This document shows positions 8,708 through 17,382 of a stretch of DNA of 64,000 nucleotides, piece after piece (within the stretch, counting starts at the first letter, position 1; every line of letters starts with the position of its first letter). The DNA lies in assembly GCF_015645445.1 (NCBI RefSeq), contig NZ_JADOGI010000032.1, positions 1 to 64,000 on the forward strand, in the 5' to 3' direction. The DNA is from Nonomuraea cypriaca. GTDB lineage: Bacteria; Actinomycetota; Actinomycetes; Streptosporangiales; Streptosporangiaceae. The notes beneath the pieces were generated by a model, which saw nothing but the letters and a program-made list of their open reading frames with translations, ran no database searches and was not told where the DNA came from. Position numbers and translations under genes: made by a program.

Positions 8708-9129
8708 CAGCTCTCCTCGCGCGCGAAAACAGGCGCGAAACCAGGCGTGAAAAGGGTGACCGTGCCGGTGACGTGGTCGCCCAGGCTCACCCGGCCGCGT
8801 ACCTCCACCGCGAACCGGCTCCCCTCGCGCGACACGACCGTCCCGCTGAAGCGAAGGCGGTCCCCCGCGTACGCCGGGACGCCCAGCCTGACGTCGATCC
8901 GCTGAATGACCGTCTCCAGGCCCGCCCAGTCGGTGACGTAGCGCTCGACGAGGCCCATGGTGGTCAGGATGTTGAGGAAGATGTCCTTCGACCCCTGCGC
9001 GCGGGCGATCCCGGGGTCGTGGTGGACCGGGGTGAAGTCCATGGTGGCCAGGGCCGTGGAGACGACCACGGTGGGCGTGAGGTCGATGGCCAGCTCAGGC
9101 AGCTCGGCGCCGGTTTCTGGCCGCGTCAT
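8707..9129 (-). CDS. chsH1: MaoC-like hydratase subunit ChsH1
   Basis: 140 residues, a single hot-dog domain. The hydratase motif is DFTPVHHDPGIARAQGSKD, which supplies the catalytic Asp and His. In M. tuberculosis ChsH1 pairs with the MaoC half of ChsH2 to hydrate the steroid 17(20)-ene-CoA. The start ATG overlaps the chsH2 stop by 4 bp. A longer upstream frame exists, but it only shadows chsH2. Confidence 0.85.
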   Translation of the reverse strand: MTRPETGAELPELAIDLTPTVVVSTALATMDFTPVHHDPGIARAQGSKDIFLNILTTMGLVERYVTDWAGLETVIQRIDVRLGVPAYAGDRLRFSGTVVSREGSRFAVEVRGRVSLGDHVTGTVTLFTPGFAPVFAREES

Positions 9130-10016
9130 GACGGCGCCCACATCGGGAGGACCAGTTGGTCGTCCATCCGGCGATACACCACACGCAACGGCATGCCGAT
9201 CTCGACCTCCTCGGCCGGGCAGTCCACGACGTTCCCGACGATCCGTACGCCTTCCGGCAGTTCCACCACGCCCACCACGAACGGCGTCTCCCGGCCCGGC
9301 ACCTGGGGGTGGTGGTGCACGACGTAGCTGTAGAGGACGCCCCGGCCGCTCGCGACCGTGGCGGAGCGGTTCGCGGAGCGGCAGCGAGGGCACAGAGGCC
9401 CCGGCGGGTGGCGTAGCTCACCGCAGTCCGTGCAGGTCTGGATGCGCAGCTCGCCCTGCCGCACGCCCTCCCAGAAGAACGCCGTGTCCTGGTTGACAGC
9501 GGGTTGGAGCGGGTACGGCGCCAGCTGCTCGGGGGCGTCCGGTGGGCGAAATTTCAGGATTCGGAAGAGCATCTCCGTCACCGGCTCGTCGTCGGCGTAC
9601 CAGGTGACGTTCCAGGTGGCGAAGTAGCCCGTCCCCAGGGCCGTCCGCTTCGGCCCGGCGAGGTCCGAGAACCGGGTGGCGGGAGTGAGGCGCTCGCCGA
9701 CGCGGGCGTACCGGTGGTACGTCTGCTCGCAGTTGGTCGCGACCACGCCCGTGTAGCCGGCGGCGTCCAGGGCGTTGAGCACGTCGTCCACCGGCGAACG
9801 GTCCCTGGCCGCGGGCCGCAGGCCGGGCATCGTCCACACCTGCGCCATCGCGGGCGGGGCCACGCCTTTGTCGAGGTACGCCGGGTTCGCGTCCCCCATG
9901 GCGTCCAGCCAGCGCCGGATCATGGGGACGTTCACCGGGTCGGGCGCCGGGGTGCCGCGTACCTCGCCCAGCGCCGCCTGCTTGCCCGCCAGCTCGTGCA
10001 GCTCCCGCTCGGTCAT
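9126..10016 (-). CDS. chsH2: ChsH2: MaoC hydratase domain fused to DUF35 OB-fold
   Basis: 296 residues. Residues 1-165 are a MaoC-type dehydratase domain (NVPMIRRWLDAMGDANPAYL, then TNCEQTYHRYARVGERLTP). Residues about 185-296 are a DUF35 domain with a zinc ribbon (CTDCGELRHPPGPLCPRC) and an OB fold. The hydratase half acts with ChsH1; the DUF35 half docks onto Ltp2. ATGA overlaps on both sides couple it to chsE2 and chsH1. A shorter reading that lacks the MaoC half would miss the conserved N-terminal motif. Confidence 0.87.
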   Translation of the reverse strand: MTERELHELAGKQAALGEVRGTPAPDPVNVPMIRRWLDAMGDANPAYLDKGVAPPAMAQVWTMPGLRPAARDRSPVDDVLNALDAAGYTGVVATNCEQTYHRYARVGERLTPATRFSDLAGPKRTALGTGYFATWNVTWYADDEPVTEMLFRILKFRPPDAPEQLAPYPLQPAVNQDTAFFWEGVRQGELRIQTCTDCGELRHPPGPLCPRCRSANRSATVASGRGVLYSYVVHHHPQVPGRETPFVVGVVELPEGVRIVGNVVDCPAEEVEIGMPLRVVYRRMDDQLVLPMWAPS

Positions 10017-11167
10017 CGCGGCGGCCTCGGCAGGTTCAGGCCGAGCATGGCGATCAGTTCGCGCTGCACCTCGTTCACCCCGCCGCCGAACGTCAGCACC
10101 ACCGCGCCCTTCACCCCTCGGTCCATGCGTTCCAGCAGCTCGGCCGTCTCCGGGTCGGACGGGTCGCCGTACCTCGCCAGGATCTCCCCGACCAGCCGTC
10201 CCACCTCCTGCATGCGTTCCGATGCGTAGATCTTGGTGGCGGACGCGTCGGGGGCGCCCAGCCAGCCGAGCTCCATGTTCGCCGCGACCTGCCAGTTGAG
10301 CAGCTCGTTCGTGCGGTGGGCCGCCCACACCCGCGCCAGCGCCCGGCGCACGTCGGGCTCCGCGACACAGCCTGTGCGGCGGGCCCAGGCGAGGAAGCGG
10401 TCGTAGGTCTGGCCGAGGCTGCCGGCGGGGCCGAGGGTGACGCGTTCGTGGTTGAGCTGGTTCACGATCAGGTCCCAGCCCCGGTCCACCTCGCCGACCA
10501 CCATGTCCACCGGCACGCGCACGTCGGTGTAGTAGGTGGCGTTCGTGTGGTGGCGACCGTCCATGGTCACGATCGGGGTCCAGGAGAAGCCGGGATCGTC
10601 CGTGGCGGCGATCATCATGGTGATGCCCTTGTGCTTCTTGGCCGCCGGATTCGTCCGGACCGCGAGCCAGATGTACTGGGCGTAGTGGGCGCCGCTGGTG
10701 AAGATCTTCTGGCCGTTGACGACGTAGTGGTCGCCGTCGAGCACCGCCGTGGTCCGCAGCGAGGCCAGGTCGGTGCCCGCCTCGGGCTCGCTGTAGCCGA
10801 TCGCGAAGTGGCACTCGCCCGCGAGGATGCGCGGCAGGAACAGGTCCTTCTGCGCGGGCGTGCCGTACTGCATGAGTGTGGGCCCGACGGTCTGCACCGT
10901 GATGATGGGGTACGGCACGCCCGCCCGTGCTATCTCGTTGGCGAAGATCTGCTGCTCCAGAGAGCCGTAACCGCCGCCGCCGTACTCCTTGGGCCAGCCG
11001 ATGCCCAGCTTGCCGTCACGGCCGAGGCGACGGCAGTGCTCCATGTACGCCTCCCCGAACGGATCCTCGGCGATCTTCCCGCGCTCCTCGCCGGTGAGAC
11101 AGCCCTGGAAGTACTCGCGGAGTTCGTCGCGGAGCATGCGTTGCTCGGCAGTGAGGTCGATCAGCAT
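10013..11167 (-). CDS. chsE2: Acyl-CoA dehydrogenase subunit, ChsE2/FadE29-like
   Basis: 384 residues with a full acyl-CoA dehydrogenase fold. It begins MLIDLTAEQRMLRDELREYF, closely like FadE29. Flavin and substrate motifs are IGYSEPEAGTDLASL and VNGQKIFTSGAHYAQ, and it ends in the conserved TFGGGVNEVQRELIAM. Together with the preceding ChsE1-type subunit it should form the heterotetrameric dehydrogenase that desaturates the three-carbon steroid side chain CoA ester. The start overlaps the chsE1 stop by one base. Confidence 0.87.
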   Translation of the reverse strand: MLIDLTAEQRMLRDELREYFQGCLTGEERGKIAEDPFGEAYMEHCRRLGRDGKLGIGWPKEYGGGGYGSLEQQIFANEIARAGVPYPIITVQTVGPTLMQYGTPAQKDLFLPRILAGECHFAIGYSEPEAGTDLASLRTTAVLDGDHYVVNGQKIFTSGAHYAQYIWLAVRTNPAAKKHKGITMMIAATDDPGFSWTPIVTMDGRHHTNATYYTDVRVPVDMVVGEVDRGWDLIVNQLNHERVTLGPAGSLGQTYDRFLAWARRTGCVAEPDVRRALARVWAAHRTNELLNWQVAANMELGWLGAPDASATKIYASERMQEVGRLVGEILARYGDPSDPETAELLERMDRGVKGAVVLTFGGGVNEVQRELIAMLGLNLPRPPR

Positions 11168-12177
11168 CAGACGAGCGCTCCGATCAGGTCGAGCTGGGCG
11201 TCGGCGCCGCCGAGCAGGTGGGACAGGTGCTTGGCCTGCGCGAAGTAGCGGTGCAGCGGATACGTCACGTCCAGCCCGAGCCCGCCGTGCAGGTGCTGGC
11301 AGGTGTAGAGCGCCTTGAACGCCTCACTGACGTGGTACGCGGCCAGCGCCACGTCCTGTTCGGCGGCCGGCCCCTCCTCCAGCCGCCAGGCCGCCGACCA
11401 CATCGCCACGTCGAGCGCCCGGCCGGCGATGTAGACGTCGGCGACCTGCATCGTCACCGCCTGGAACTCCGCCAGCGGCCGTCCGAACTGCTTCCTCGTC
11501 CTGACGTATGCGGTGGTCAGCTCCAGCGCCCCGGCCAGCACCCCACTGGCCTGCGCGGCCACGGCCGCCGCGAACAGCCGCCGCACGTCGGCGACCGCCT
11601 CAGGCCCCGCCACCCGCTCGGCGAGCGTCCCGTCGAACACCATCGTGGCGGCGGGCTCGCCCGTGGACGTGAACTCGGGCACACCCGGATGCGGTGACTC
11701 CACCAGGAAGAGGCCCTCGTCGGCGGTGATCAGTACCGGGGATCCGGGATACGGCACCGACACCTTGCGCCCGGTCAGAGCCCAGCCGTCACCGGCGGGC
11801 CGCGCGCTCGTCAGCGGGGGCTCGGCCGGCGCCCGGCCGGGCTCGCGGAGGGCGACGGTGCACCGGCTGACGTGCCGCTGCTGCCCAGGCGTGCCATGGC
11901 GGGCCAGGGCCAGCGTGCCCACCAGCACCGGGAGCGCGGCGACCGGCGCCGCCCGCGCCCCCACCTCACGCAGCACCACGGCCATCGCCACCGGCCCGAG
12001 CCCGGCGCCGCCGGCCTCCTCGGGCACGCACACGGTCATGACCCCGGCCTGCCACAACCGCTCCCCGGCCGCGTCCTTGGAGTCTCCGCTCCCGTCCTTG
12101 GAGTCTCCGTCCTTGGCCAGGATCTCGGCCGTCAGTCGCCGCAGGTCCTGCTGGGTCTCGTCCAGGTGGAAATCCAT
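11167..12177 (-). CDS. chsE1: Acyl-CoA dehydrogenase subunit, ChsE1/FadE28-like
   Basis: 336 residues, shorter than canonical acyl-CoA dehydrogenases, as expected for the ChsE1 partner subunit. It starts MDFHLDETQQDLRRLTAEIL at an ATG with GGAGG 6 nt upstream. The C-terminal half keeps AYVRTRKQFGRPLAEFQAVT and HLHGGLGLDVTYPLHRYF. A GDSKDGSGDSKD stretch near residues 23-34 is an internal duplication absent from typical homologues. It is the first gene of the steroid operon, downstream of a KstR-like box (12243-12256). Confidence 0.85.
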   Translation of the reverse strand: MDFHLDETQQDLRRLTAEILAKDGDSKDGSGDSKDAAGERLWQAGVMTVCVPEEAGGAGLGPVAMAVVLREVGARAAPVAALPVLVGTLALARHGTPGQQRHVSRCTVALREPGRAPAEPPLTSARPAGDGWALTGRKVSVPYPGSPVLITADEGLFLVESPHPGVPEFTSTGEPAATMVFDGTLAERVAGPEAVADVRRLFAAAVAAQASGVLAGALELTTAYVRTRKQFGRPLAEFQAVTMQVADVYIAGRALDVAMWSAAWRLEEGPAAEQDVALAAYHVSEAFKALYTCQHLHGGLGLDVTYPLHRYFAQAKHLSHLLGGADAQLDLIGALV

Positions 12178-12212
12178 CAGATCCTCCAAGAGGTGTCGCG
12201 TACGAACCCTCC

Positions 12213-12226
12213 ACCAAGCGCTCGGT
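12213..12226. promoter_or_regulatory. KstR2-like half-conserved site
   Basis: ACCAAGCGCTCGGT matches the KstR2 consensus ANCAAGNNCTTGNT except for one base in the second half-site. It lies 36 bp upstream of chsE1, between the KstR-like box and the ribosome binding site. Confidence 0.35.
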
Positions 12227-12242
12227 CGACCGAATGGCAAAC

Positions 12243-12256
12243 TAGAACAGATTCTA
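12243..12256. promoter_or_regulatory. KstR-type operator upstream of chsE1
   Basis: TAGAACAGATTCTA fits the KstR motif TNNAACNNGTTNNA apart from A in place of G at the ninth position. It is palindromic at the outer five bases and sits 66 bp upstream of the chsE1 start, in the chsE1-kstR divergent region. Confidence 0.65.
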
Positions 12257-12376
12257 ATATCTGTCCAGCGGTCGTCCATACTGATAAGTCGTGATATGCG
12301 CTTGTAACGCCGTAGACATGGGCCAATACGGCTGGTTTGTGACTCGCAAGTAACAAGCCGCGTTGTCAAGAAATCA

Positions 12377-12390
12377 GATAACGTGTTCTC
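12377..12390. promoter_or_regulatory. KstR-like core immediately before kstR
   Basis: GATAACGTGTTCTC has the AACNNGTT core of the KstR motif, and the last base directly precedes the ATG at 12391. The outer T and A are not conserved. The position suggests autorepression, possibly of a leaderless or very short-leader transcript. Confidence 0.5.
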
Positions 12391-13041
12391 ATGCGTACCT
12401 CGCACGCGACGATCGCCGCGCCCTCCAGCGACACCGAGGGGACCATGGAGAGCCACCCCATCCACGGAGGGCACAGCGTCCGTACGCGCAGCCAGCACCA
12501 ACGCCGCAAGCGCATCGTCCAGGCCGCCGCCGCGCTGGCCTCACGCGGCGGCGTCGAGGCCATGCAGATGCGCACGGTGGCCGAGCGCGCGGGCGTGGCG
12601 CTCGGCACGCTCTATCGCTACTTCCCGTCCAAGATGGACCTGGTCGTGGCGGTGGTCGGCGAGGAGATCGACCTCCTGGAAAGCAGCATCGAGCGCCGCC
12701 CGCCCGGCGCCGCGACCGCGTCCAGCCGCGCGGTCGACGTGCTGATGCGGGCCACGCGCGGGCTGATGCGCGAGCCGGAACTGGCCGATGCGCTGATCCG
12801 GTCGCTGATCATGGCCGAGGTCGACACCCCGTTCGGCGACCGCATGGCGGGGCTGCTGCTGCGCGTCTCGGCCGAGGGCCTGACGCTCGACGCGGCGAGC
12901 GAGGAGCAGCGCGACCTGGCGGGATCGCTGGCCAGCGTGTGGGTCCAGGAACTCCTGGAAATGCTCCGCGGCCGCCGCACCTACGACCAGATCCAACGCC
13001 GCATCGAAACCGCCGCCGCCAGACTGCTCTCCGACATCTGA
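12391..13041 (+). CDS. kstR: TetR-family steroid repressor, KstR-like
   Basis: 216 residues. After an unstructured start, the TetR helix-turn-helix reads RRKRIVQAAAALASRGG, VEAMQMRTVAERAGVALGTL, then YRYFPSKMDLVVAV. This DNA-reading helix is nearly identical to that of KstR, the repressor of mycobacterial cholesterol genes that is relieved by a steroid-CoA. It lies divergent to the chs operon, with KstR-type boxes on both sides. ATG 12391 abuts a box; ATG 12445 (MESHPIHGG) with upstream GAGGGG is a shorter alternative start. Confidence 0.8.
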   Translation: MRTSHATIAAPSSDTEGTMESHPIHGGHSVRTRSQHQRRKRIVQAAAALASRGGVEAMQMRTVAERAGVALGTLYRYFPSKMDLVVAVVGEEIDLLESSIERRPPGAATASSRAVDVLMRATRGLMREPELADALIRSLIMAEVDTPFGDRMAGLLLRVSAEGLTLDAASEEQRDLAGSLASVWVQELLEMLRGRRTYDQIQRRIETAAARLLSDI

Positions 13042-13112
13042 GCGCCGCACCAGCAACATCTGAACGCTACGACATCCGAACACCGCCATCGCAACATCTG
13101 AACGCCGCACCA
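13034..13112. repeat. Four degenerate direct repeats of ACATCTGAACGCCGCACCA
   Basis: Copies start at 13034, 13056, 13072 and 13094. The first and last are 18/19 identical; the middle two are shorter or mutated. The first copy includes the kstR stop codon (ACATCTGA), so the array looks like local amplification of the gene's end. Confidence 0.7.
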
Positions 13113-13395
13113 TCCCACCGCTTTGGGGCGCCGTAGCACGCCACCTCGCCGTCCCGCTTCTGTCCAGACCCCCATCCTTCACGCGCTGCCGTGGCCGGCC
13201 ACCCACCGTGGCTGGCTCACGTCTGTCCAGGGAAACGCCCGCTGACCGGTCAGTGGCGCGTCACCGTTACGGAGCGCGCAGTGGGCCCACTCCGTGGTGA
13301 CGAAAGCGGCCGCCGGTAATCGGATTCTTCTGAATTGACCTGGCAGGGGTAAAGAAGTCATCGATCTGTCGGTGGCGGGGTCTATACAGGGATGC
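13042..13395. other. Intergenic region between kstR and the sigma factor gene
   Basis: It contains the short direct repeats after kstR (to 13112), one copy of a roughly 90-bp dispersed element (13212-13301), and the sigma factor promoter side. No gene is convincing; a 75-codon minus-strand frame overlaps the dispersed element. Confidence 0.55.
13212..13301 (+). repeat. Dispersed element, copy 1 (inverted relative to copy at 32441)
   Basis: The first 65 bp (13212-13276) match the reverse complement of 32466-32530 at 56 of 65 positions. Weaker similarity (CCACTCCGTGGT versus CCTACTCCATGGT) extends about 25 bp further at the same offset. The core includes CTGACCGGTC and GTGGCGCG. In one frame both copies encode the peptide-like motif RNGxAPxTGQRxFPWTDxSQ. 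Confidence 0.7.
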
Positions 13396-14388
13396 ATGAC
13401 CGACAAGCCGACAAACGAGGACTTCCTCCGGCTGGCTGATCCGATGCGCCGGGAGTTGCTGGCGCACTGCTACCGCATGATGGGCTCGGTGCACGACGCC
13501 GAGGACCTCGTTCAGGAGACCTACCTGCGCGCGTGGCGGGCGTACGACGGGTTCGAGGGGCGTTCGTCGCTGCGGACGTGGCTGTACCGCATCGCCACGA
13601 CCACGTGCCTGACCGCACTCGAGGGCCGCAACCGGCGGCCGTTGCCGACCGGGCTGGGCGCGCCGAGCTCGGAGGCGAGCACTCCCCTGGTGCAGGACAC
13701 GGAGGTGCCGTGGCTGGAGCCGGTGCCCGACGCGCTGGCGGGCGCGAGCACCGGCGGCGCCGACGACCCGGCCTCGATCGTGACCTCGCGCGAGAGCATC
13801 AGGCTCGCGCTCATCGCCGCGCTGCAGCACCTGCCGGCCCGGCAGCGCGCGGTGCTGATCCTGCGTGACGTGCTGAGGTGGAAGGCCGCCGAGGTGGCCG
13901 AGGCGCTCGGCATCTCGACCGCCGCCGCCAACAGCATCCTGCAGCGCGCCCGCGCCCAGCTCAACCAGGTGTCGCCGAGCCTGGACGACCCGGTGGAGCC
14001 GCTGACGCCGGAGCAACGGGACAAGCTGGAGCGCTACGTCGCGGCGTTCGAGAGCTACGACATCGACAGCCTGGTGGACCTGTTCACCAAGGACGCGGTC
14101 TGGGAGATGCCGCCTTTCGTCGGCTGGTACCAGGGGCCCGAGGCGATCGTCGAGCTCACCAAGACGCAGTGCCCGGCCAACCAGGCGGGCGATCTCAAGC
14201 TGGTGCCGGTCGGGGCCAACGGCCAGCCGGCCTTCGCCGTCTACCATCTGCGGGACGGCGAATACCACCAGTTCGCGATCATGGTGCTGACGTTCGCCGG
14301 GGAGCACATCAGCCACGTGGGCATGTTCTTCGAGGAGCAGCTGTTCGAGACGTTCGGTCTGCCGGCGGTCCACCCTTCCCCCGCAAAG

Positions 14389-14391
<3 letters not shown>
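13396..14391 (+). CDS. ECF sigma factor with C-terminal SnoaL-like domain (SigG/ECF41-like)
   Basis: 331 residues from ATG 13396. Region 2 is ELLAHCYRMMGSVHDAEDLVQ with RSSLRTWLYRIATTTC. Region 4 is LPARQRAVLILRDVLRWKAA through AEALGISTAAANSILQRARA. Residues about 205-331 are a SnoaL/NTF2-like domain (VAAFESYDIDSLVDLFTKDA, MPPFVGWYQG), which in this class modulates sigma activity in place of an anti-sigma gene. Its TAG stop is the first three bases of the KstR box serving fadA5. The longer frame from GTG 13372 has no ribosome site. Confidence 0.88.
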
Positions 14392-15549
<1,158 letters not shown>

Positions 15550-15562
15550 ACATGGGAGACGT

Positions 15563-16597
15563 ATGAAGAGCAGGCGCAGGCCGTACGCGGAGCAGCGGCC
15601 GCGGGACCTCGGCGGCGGGGTGTGGAGCGTGCCGGTGCCTATCCCGGGCAGCCCGCTCGGCTACACGCTCGTCTACGCCGTCGCCTCGCCCCGAGGGCCC
15701 GTGCTGGTCGACGCCGGGTGGAACCACCCGGACGCCTGGGAAGCGCTCAGCGGCGGCCTCGCCTCGCTCGGGCTCGACGTGACCGCGGTGCGCGGCGTGG
15801 TCGTCACCCATTTCCATCCCGACCACGCCGGGCTCGCCGGACAGGTCAGGGAGGCGTCCGGCGGCTGGATCGCCATGCACGAGAGCGACGCGGCCCTGGT
15901 CAGGCTCATGACCGAGTACGCCGGCGACCGGCACGACGGCTTCCAGTCCGACATGCTGAGACGGGCGGGAGCCGATCCCGGCGAGGTACGGCAGGCGGTC
16001 GGCGACCGGCCCGCCCCGCCCGCGCTGCCCGACCGCGAGTTGCGCGACGGCGACCTGGTGGATCTGCCGGGACGCAAGCTGCGGGCCGTGCACACACCCG
16101 GCCACACCCCCGGCCACATCTGCCTGCACCTGGAGGACGCCGACCGGCTGTTCACCGGCGACCACGTCCTCCCCGACATCACCCCCCACATCGGGATTTA
16201 TCCCTATGACAGGGATGATGTCGATCCGTTGGGTGATTTCCTGGAGTCCTTGGACCGGGTCGGCGAGCTGGGTCCCCTGGGCGCTTCCATGACGGCCCTA
16301 CCAGCACACGAGTGGATATTTCCCGATGTGGCCGCGCGGGCCGCCGAGATCCGCCACCATCACGAGGAGAAGCTCGAACAGCTGCGCGCCCTCCTGGCCC
16401 GGCGACCCGAGCCGCAGACCATCTGGGAGGTCGCCGCGATGATGACGTGGAACCGGCCATGGGAGGATTTGTCCCCCATGGTGAGAGGCATGGCGGCCGG
16501 CGAGGCCGCAGCCCACCTTCGCTCCCTGGAGGCGAGCGGCCTGGTACGCCGCCTCCCCGGTGTCGATCCCGTCCGCTTCCAGGCCCTAGACTCCTAG
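15563..16597 (+). CDS. MBL-fold metallohydrolase with C-terminal helical domain
   Basis: 344 residues, ATG with GGGAGA upstream. The metallo-beta-lactamase signature is VVTHFHPDHAGLAG. Further metal ligands lie in HTPGHTPGHICLH and TGDHVLPD. The C-terminal 90 residues resemble the winged-helix tail of LACTB2-like hydrolases. It is a clear paralogue of 50242-51303 (both share GxWSVPVPIP and DAGWN). Location behind fadA5 suggests a thioesterase or lactone hydrolase role in steroid catabolism, which is inference only. Confidence 0.8.
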   Translation: MKSRRRPYAEQRPRDLGGGVWSVPVPIPGSPLGYTLVYAVASPRGPVLVDAGWNHPDAWEALSGGLASLGLDVTAVRGVVVTHFHPDHAGLAGQVREASGGWIAMHESDAALVRLMTEYAGDRHDGFQSDMLRRAGADPGEVRQAVGDRPAPPALPDRELRDGDLVDLPGRKLRAVHTPGHTPGHICLHLEDADRLFTGDHVLPDITPHIGIYPYDRDDVDPLGDFLESLDRVGELGPLGASMTALPAHEWIFPDVAARAAEIRHHHEEKLEQLRALLARRPEPQTIWEVAAMMTWNRPWEDLSPMVRGMAAGEAAAHLRSLEASGLVRRLPGVDPVRFQALDS

Positions 16598-16612
16598 ACA
16601 TCCGATGTCTAG
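16594..16612. promoter_or_regulatory. Palindromic operator before the GntR gene
   Basis: CTAGACATC C GATGTCTAG is a perfect 9-1-9 palindrome ending 10 bp before the GTG start at 16623. A 13/15 match lies at 28400-28414 upstream of the fucose-type operon. FadR-subfamily GntR proteins usually bind such odd-centred palindromes near their own promoter. Confidence 0.75.
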
Positions 16613-16622
16613 GGAGAAAAGC

Positions 16623-17303
16623 GTGGCGGTCACCGACGCGGCCATCGACAAGATCAAGCAGATGATCCTCTCGGGCGAGCTGGCGCCCGGCGACCGGCTG
16701 CCGAAGGAGGCCGACCTCGCCGTGCGGCTCGGCCTGTCACGCAACTCGCTGCGCGAGGCCGTACGCGCGCTGGCCCTGATCAACGTCCTCGACGTACGCC
16801 AGGGCGACGGCACCTACGTCACCAGCCTGGAGCCGCACCTGCTGCTCGACACCATGTCGTTCGTGCTGGACCTGCACCGCGACGACACGGTGATCCAGTT
16901 CTTCGAGGTGCGGCGCATCCTGGAGCCGGCCGCGACGGCGCTGGCGGCCGAGCAGATGAGCGAGGCGGAGATCGAGGAGCTGCGCGTGATCCTCAAGGCG
17001 CTGCCCGACGAGCCCACGGTCGAGGAGCTGGTGGCCAACGACCTCAAGTTCCACCACCGGATCGCGCAGGGGTCGGGCAACAGCGTGTTGTGCTCGTTCA
17101 TCGAGAGCCTGTCGGGGCCGACCACCCGCGCGCGGATCTGGCGTGGGCTCACCCAGGAGGGCGCGATGGCGAAGACCCGCGAGCAGCACACCGCGATCTA
17201 CGACGCCATCGCCGCCCGCCAGCCCGACGTCGCCCGCTCGTGGGCGACCGTGCACGTGGCGGGCGTGGAGTCGTGGCTGCGCAAGGCGCTCGAACTGGAC
17301 TGA
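16623..17303 (+). CDS. GntR-family regulator, FadR subfamily (FCD domain)
   Basis: About 226 residues from GTG 16623, which has GGGAG 6 nt upstream. An ATG at 16605 lies inside the operator palindrome and is less likely. The winged helix is KIKQMILSGELAPGDRLPKE, LAVRLGLSRNSLREAVRAL and VRQGDGTYVT. The C-terminal FCD effector domain has EVRRILEPAATALAAEQM and NDLKFHHRIAQGSGN. The palindrome at its start and a near copy before the 28383 operon point to control of L-fucose-type catabolism, with a sugar acid as likely effector. Confidence 0.85.
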   Translation: MAVTDAAIDKIKQMILSGELAPGDRLPKEADLAVRLGLSRNSLREAVRALALINVLDVRQGDGTYVTSLEPHLLLDTMSFVLDLHRDDTVIQFFEVRRILEPAATALAAEQMSEAEIEELRVILKALPDEPTVEELVANDLKFHHRIAQGSGNSVLCSFIESLSGPTTRARIWRGLTQEGAMAKTREQHTAIYDAIAARQPDVARSWATVHVAGVESWLRKALELD

Positions 17304-17349
17304 CCGGTCACCACGGACAGCTGCCGGTGCCGCCTGGGCCGGCCATCTG

Positions 17350-17362
17350 TTCAACGTTGTAA
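17350..17362. promoter_or_regulatory. Candidate LacI-family operator
   Basis: TTCAACGTTGTAA contains the perfect palindrome CAACGTTG, typical of LacI-family sites in actinobacteria. It sits 20 bp upstream of the LacI gene start and is probably autoregulatory. Confidence 0.5.
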
Positions 17363-17382
17363 ACCACGTACACTTTCTCATC

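Noticed and set aside
9126-10814. 562-codon minus-strand frame starting inside chsE2
   Set aside because: Only the part from 10016 onward is protein-like (ChsH2); the rest is an out-of-frame reading of the dehydrogenase.
13179-13406. 75-codon minus-strand gene containing the dispersed element
   Set aside because: Peptide motif is shared with the other copy, but no ribosome site or homologue is recognised, so it is kept as a repeat rather than a gene.
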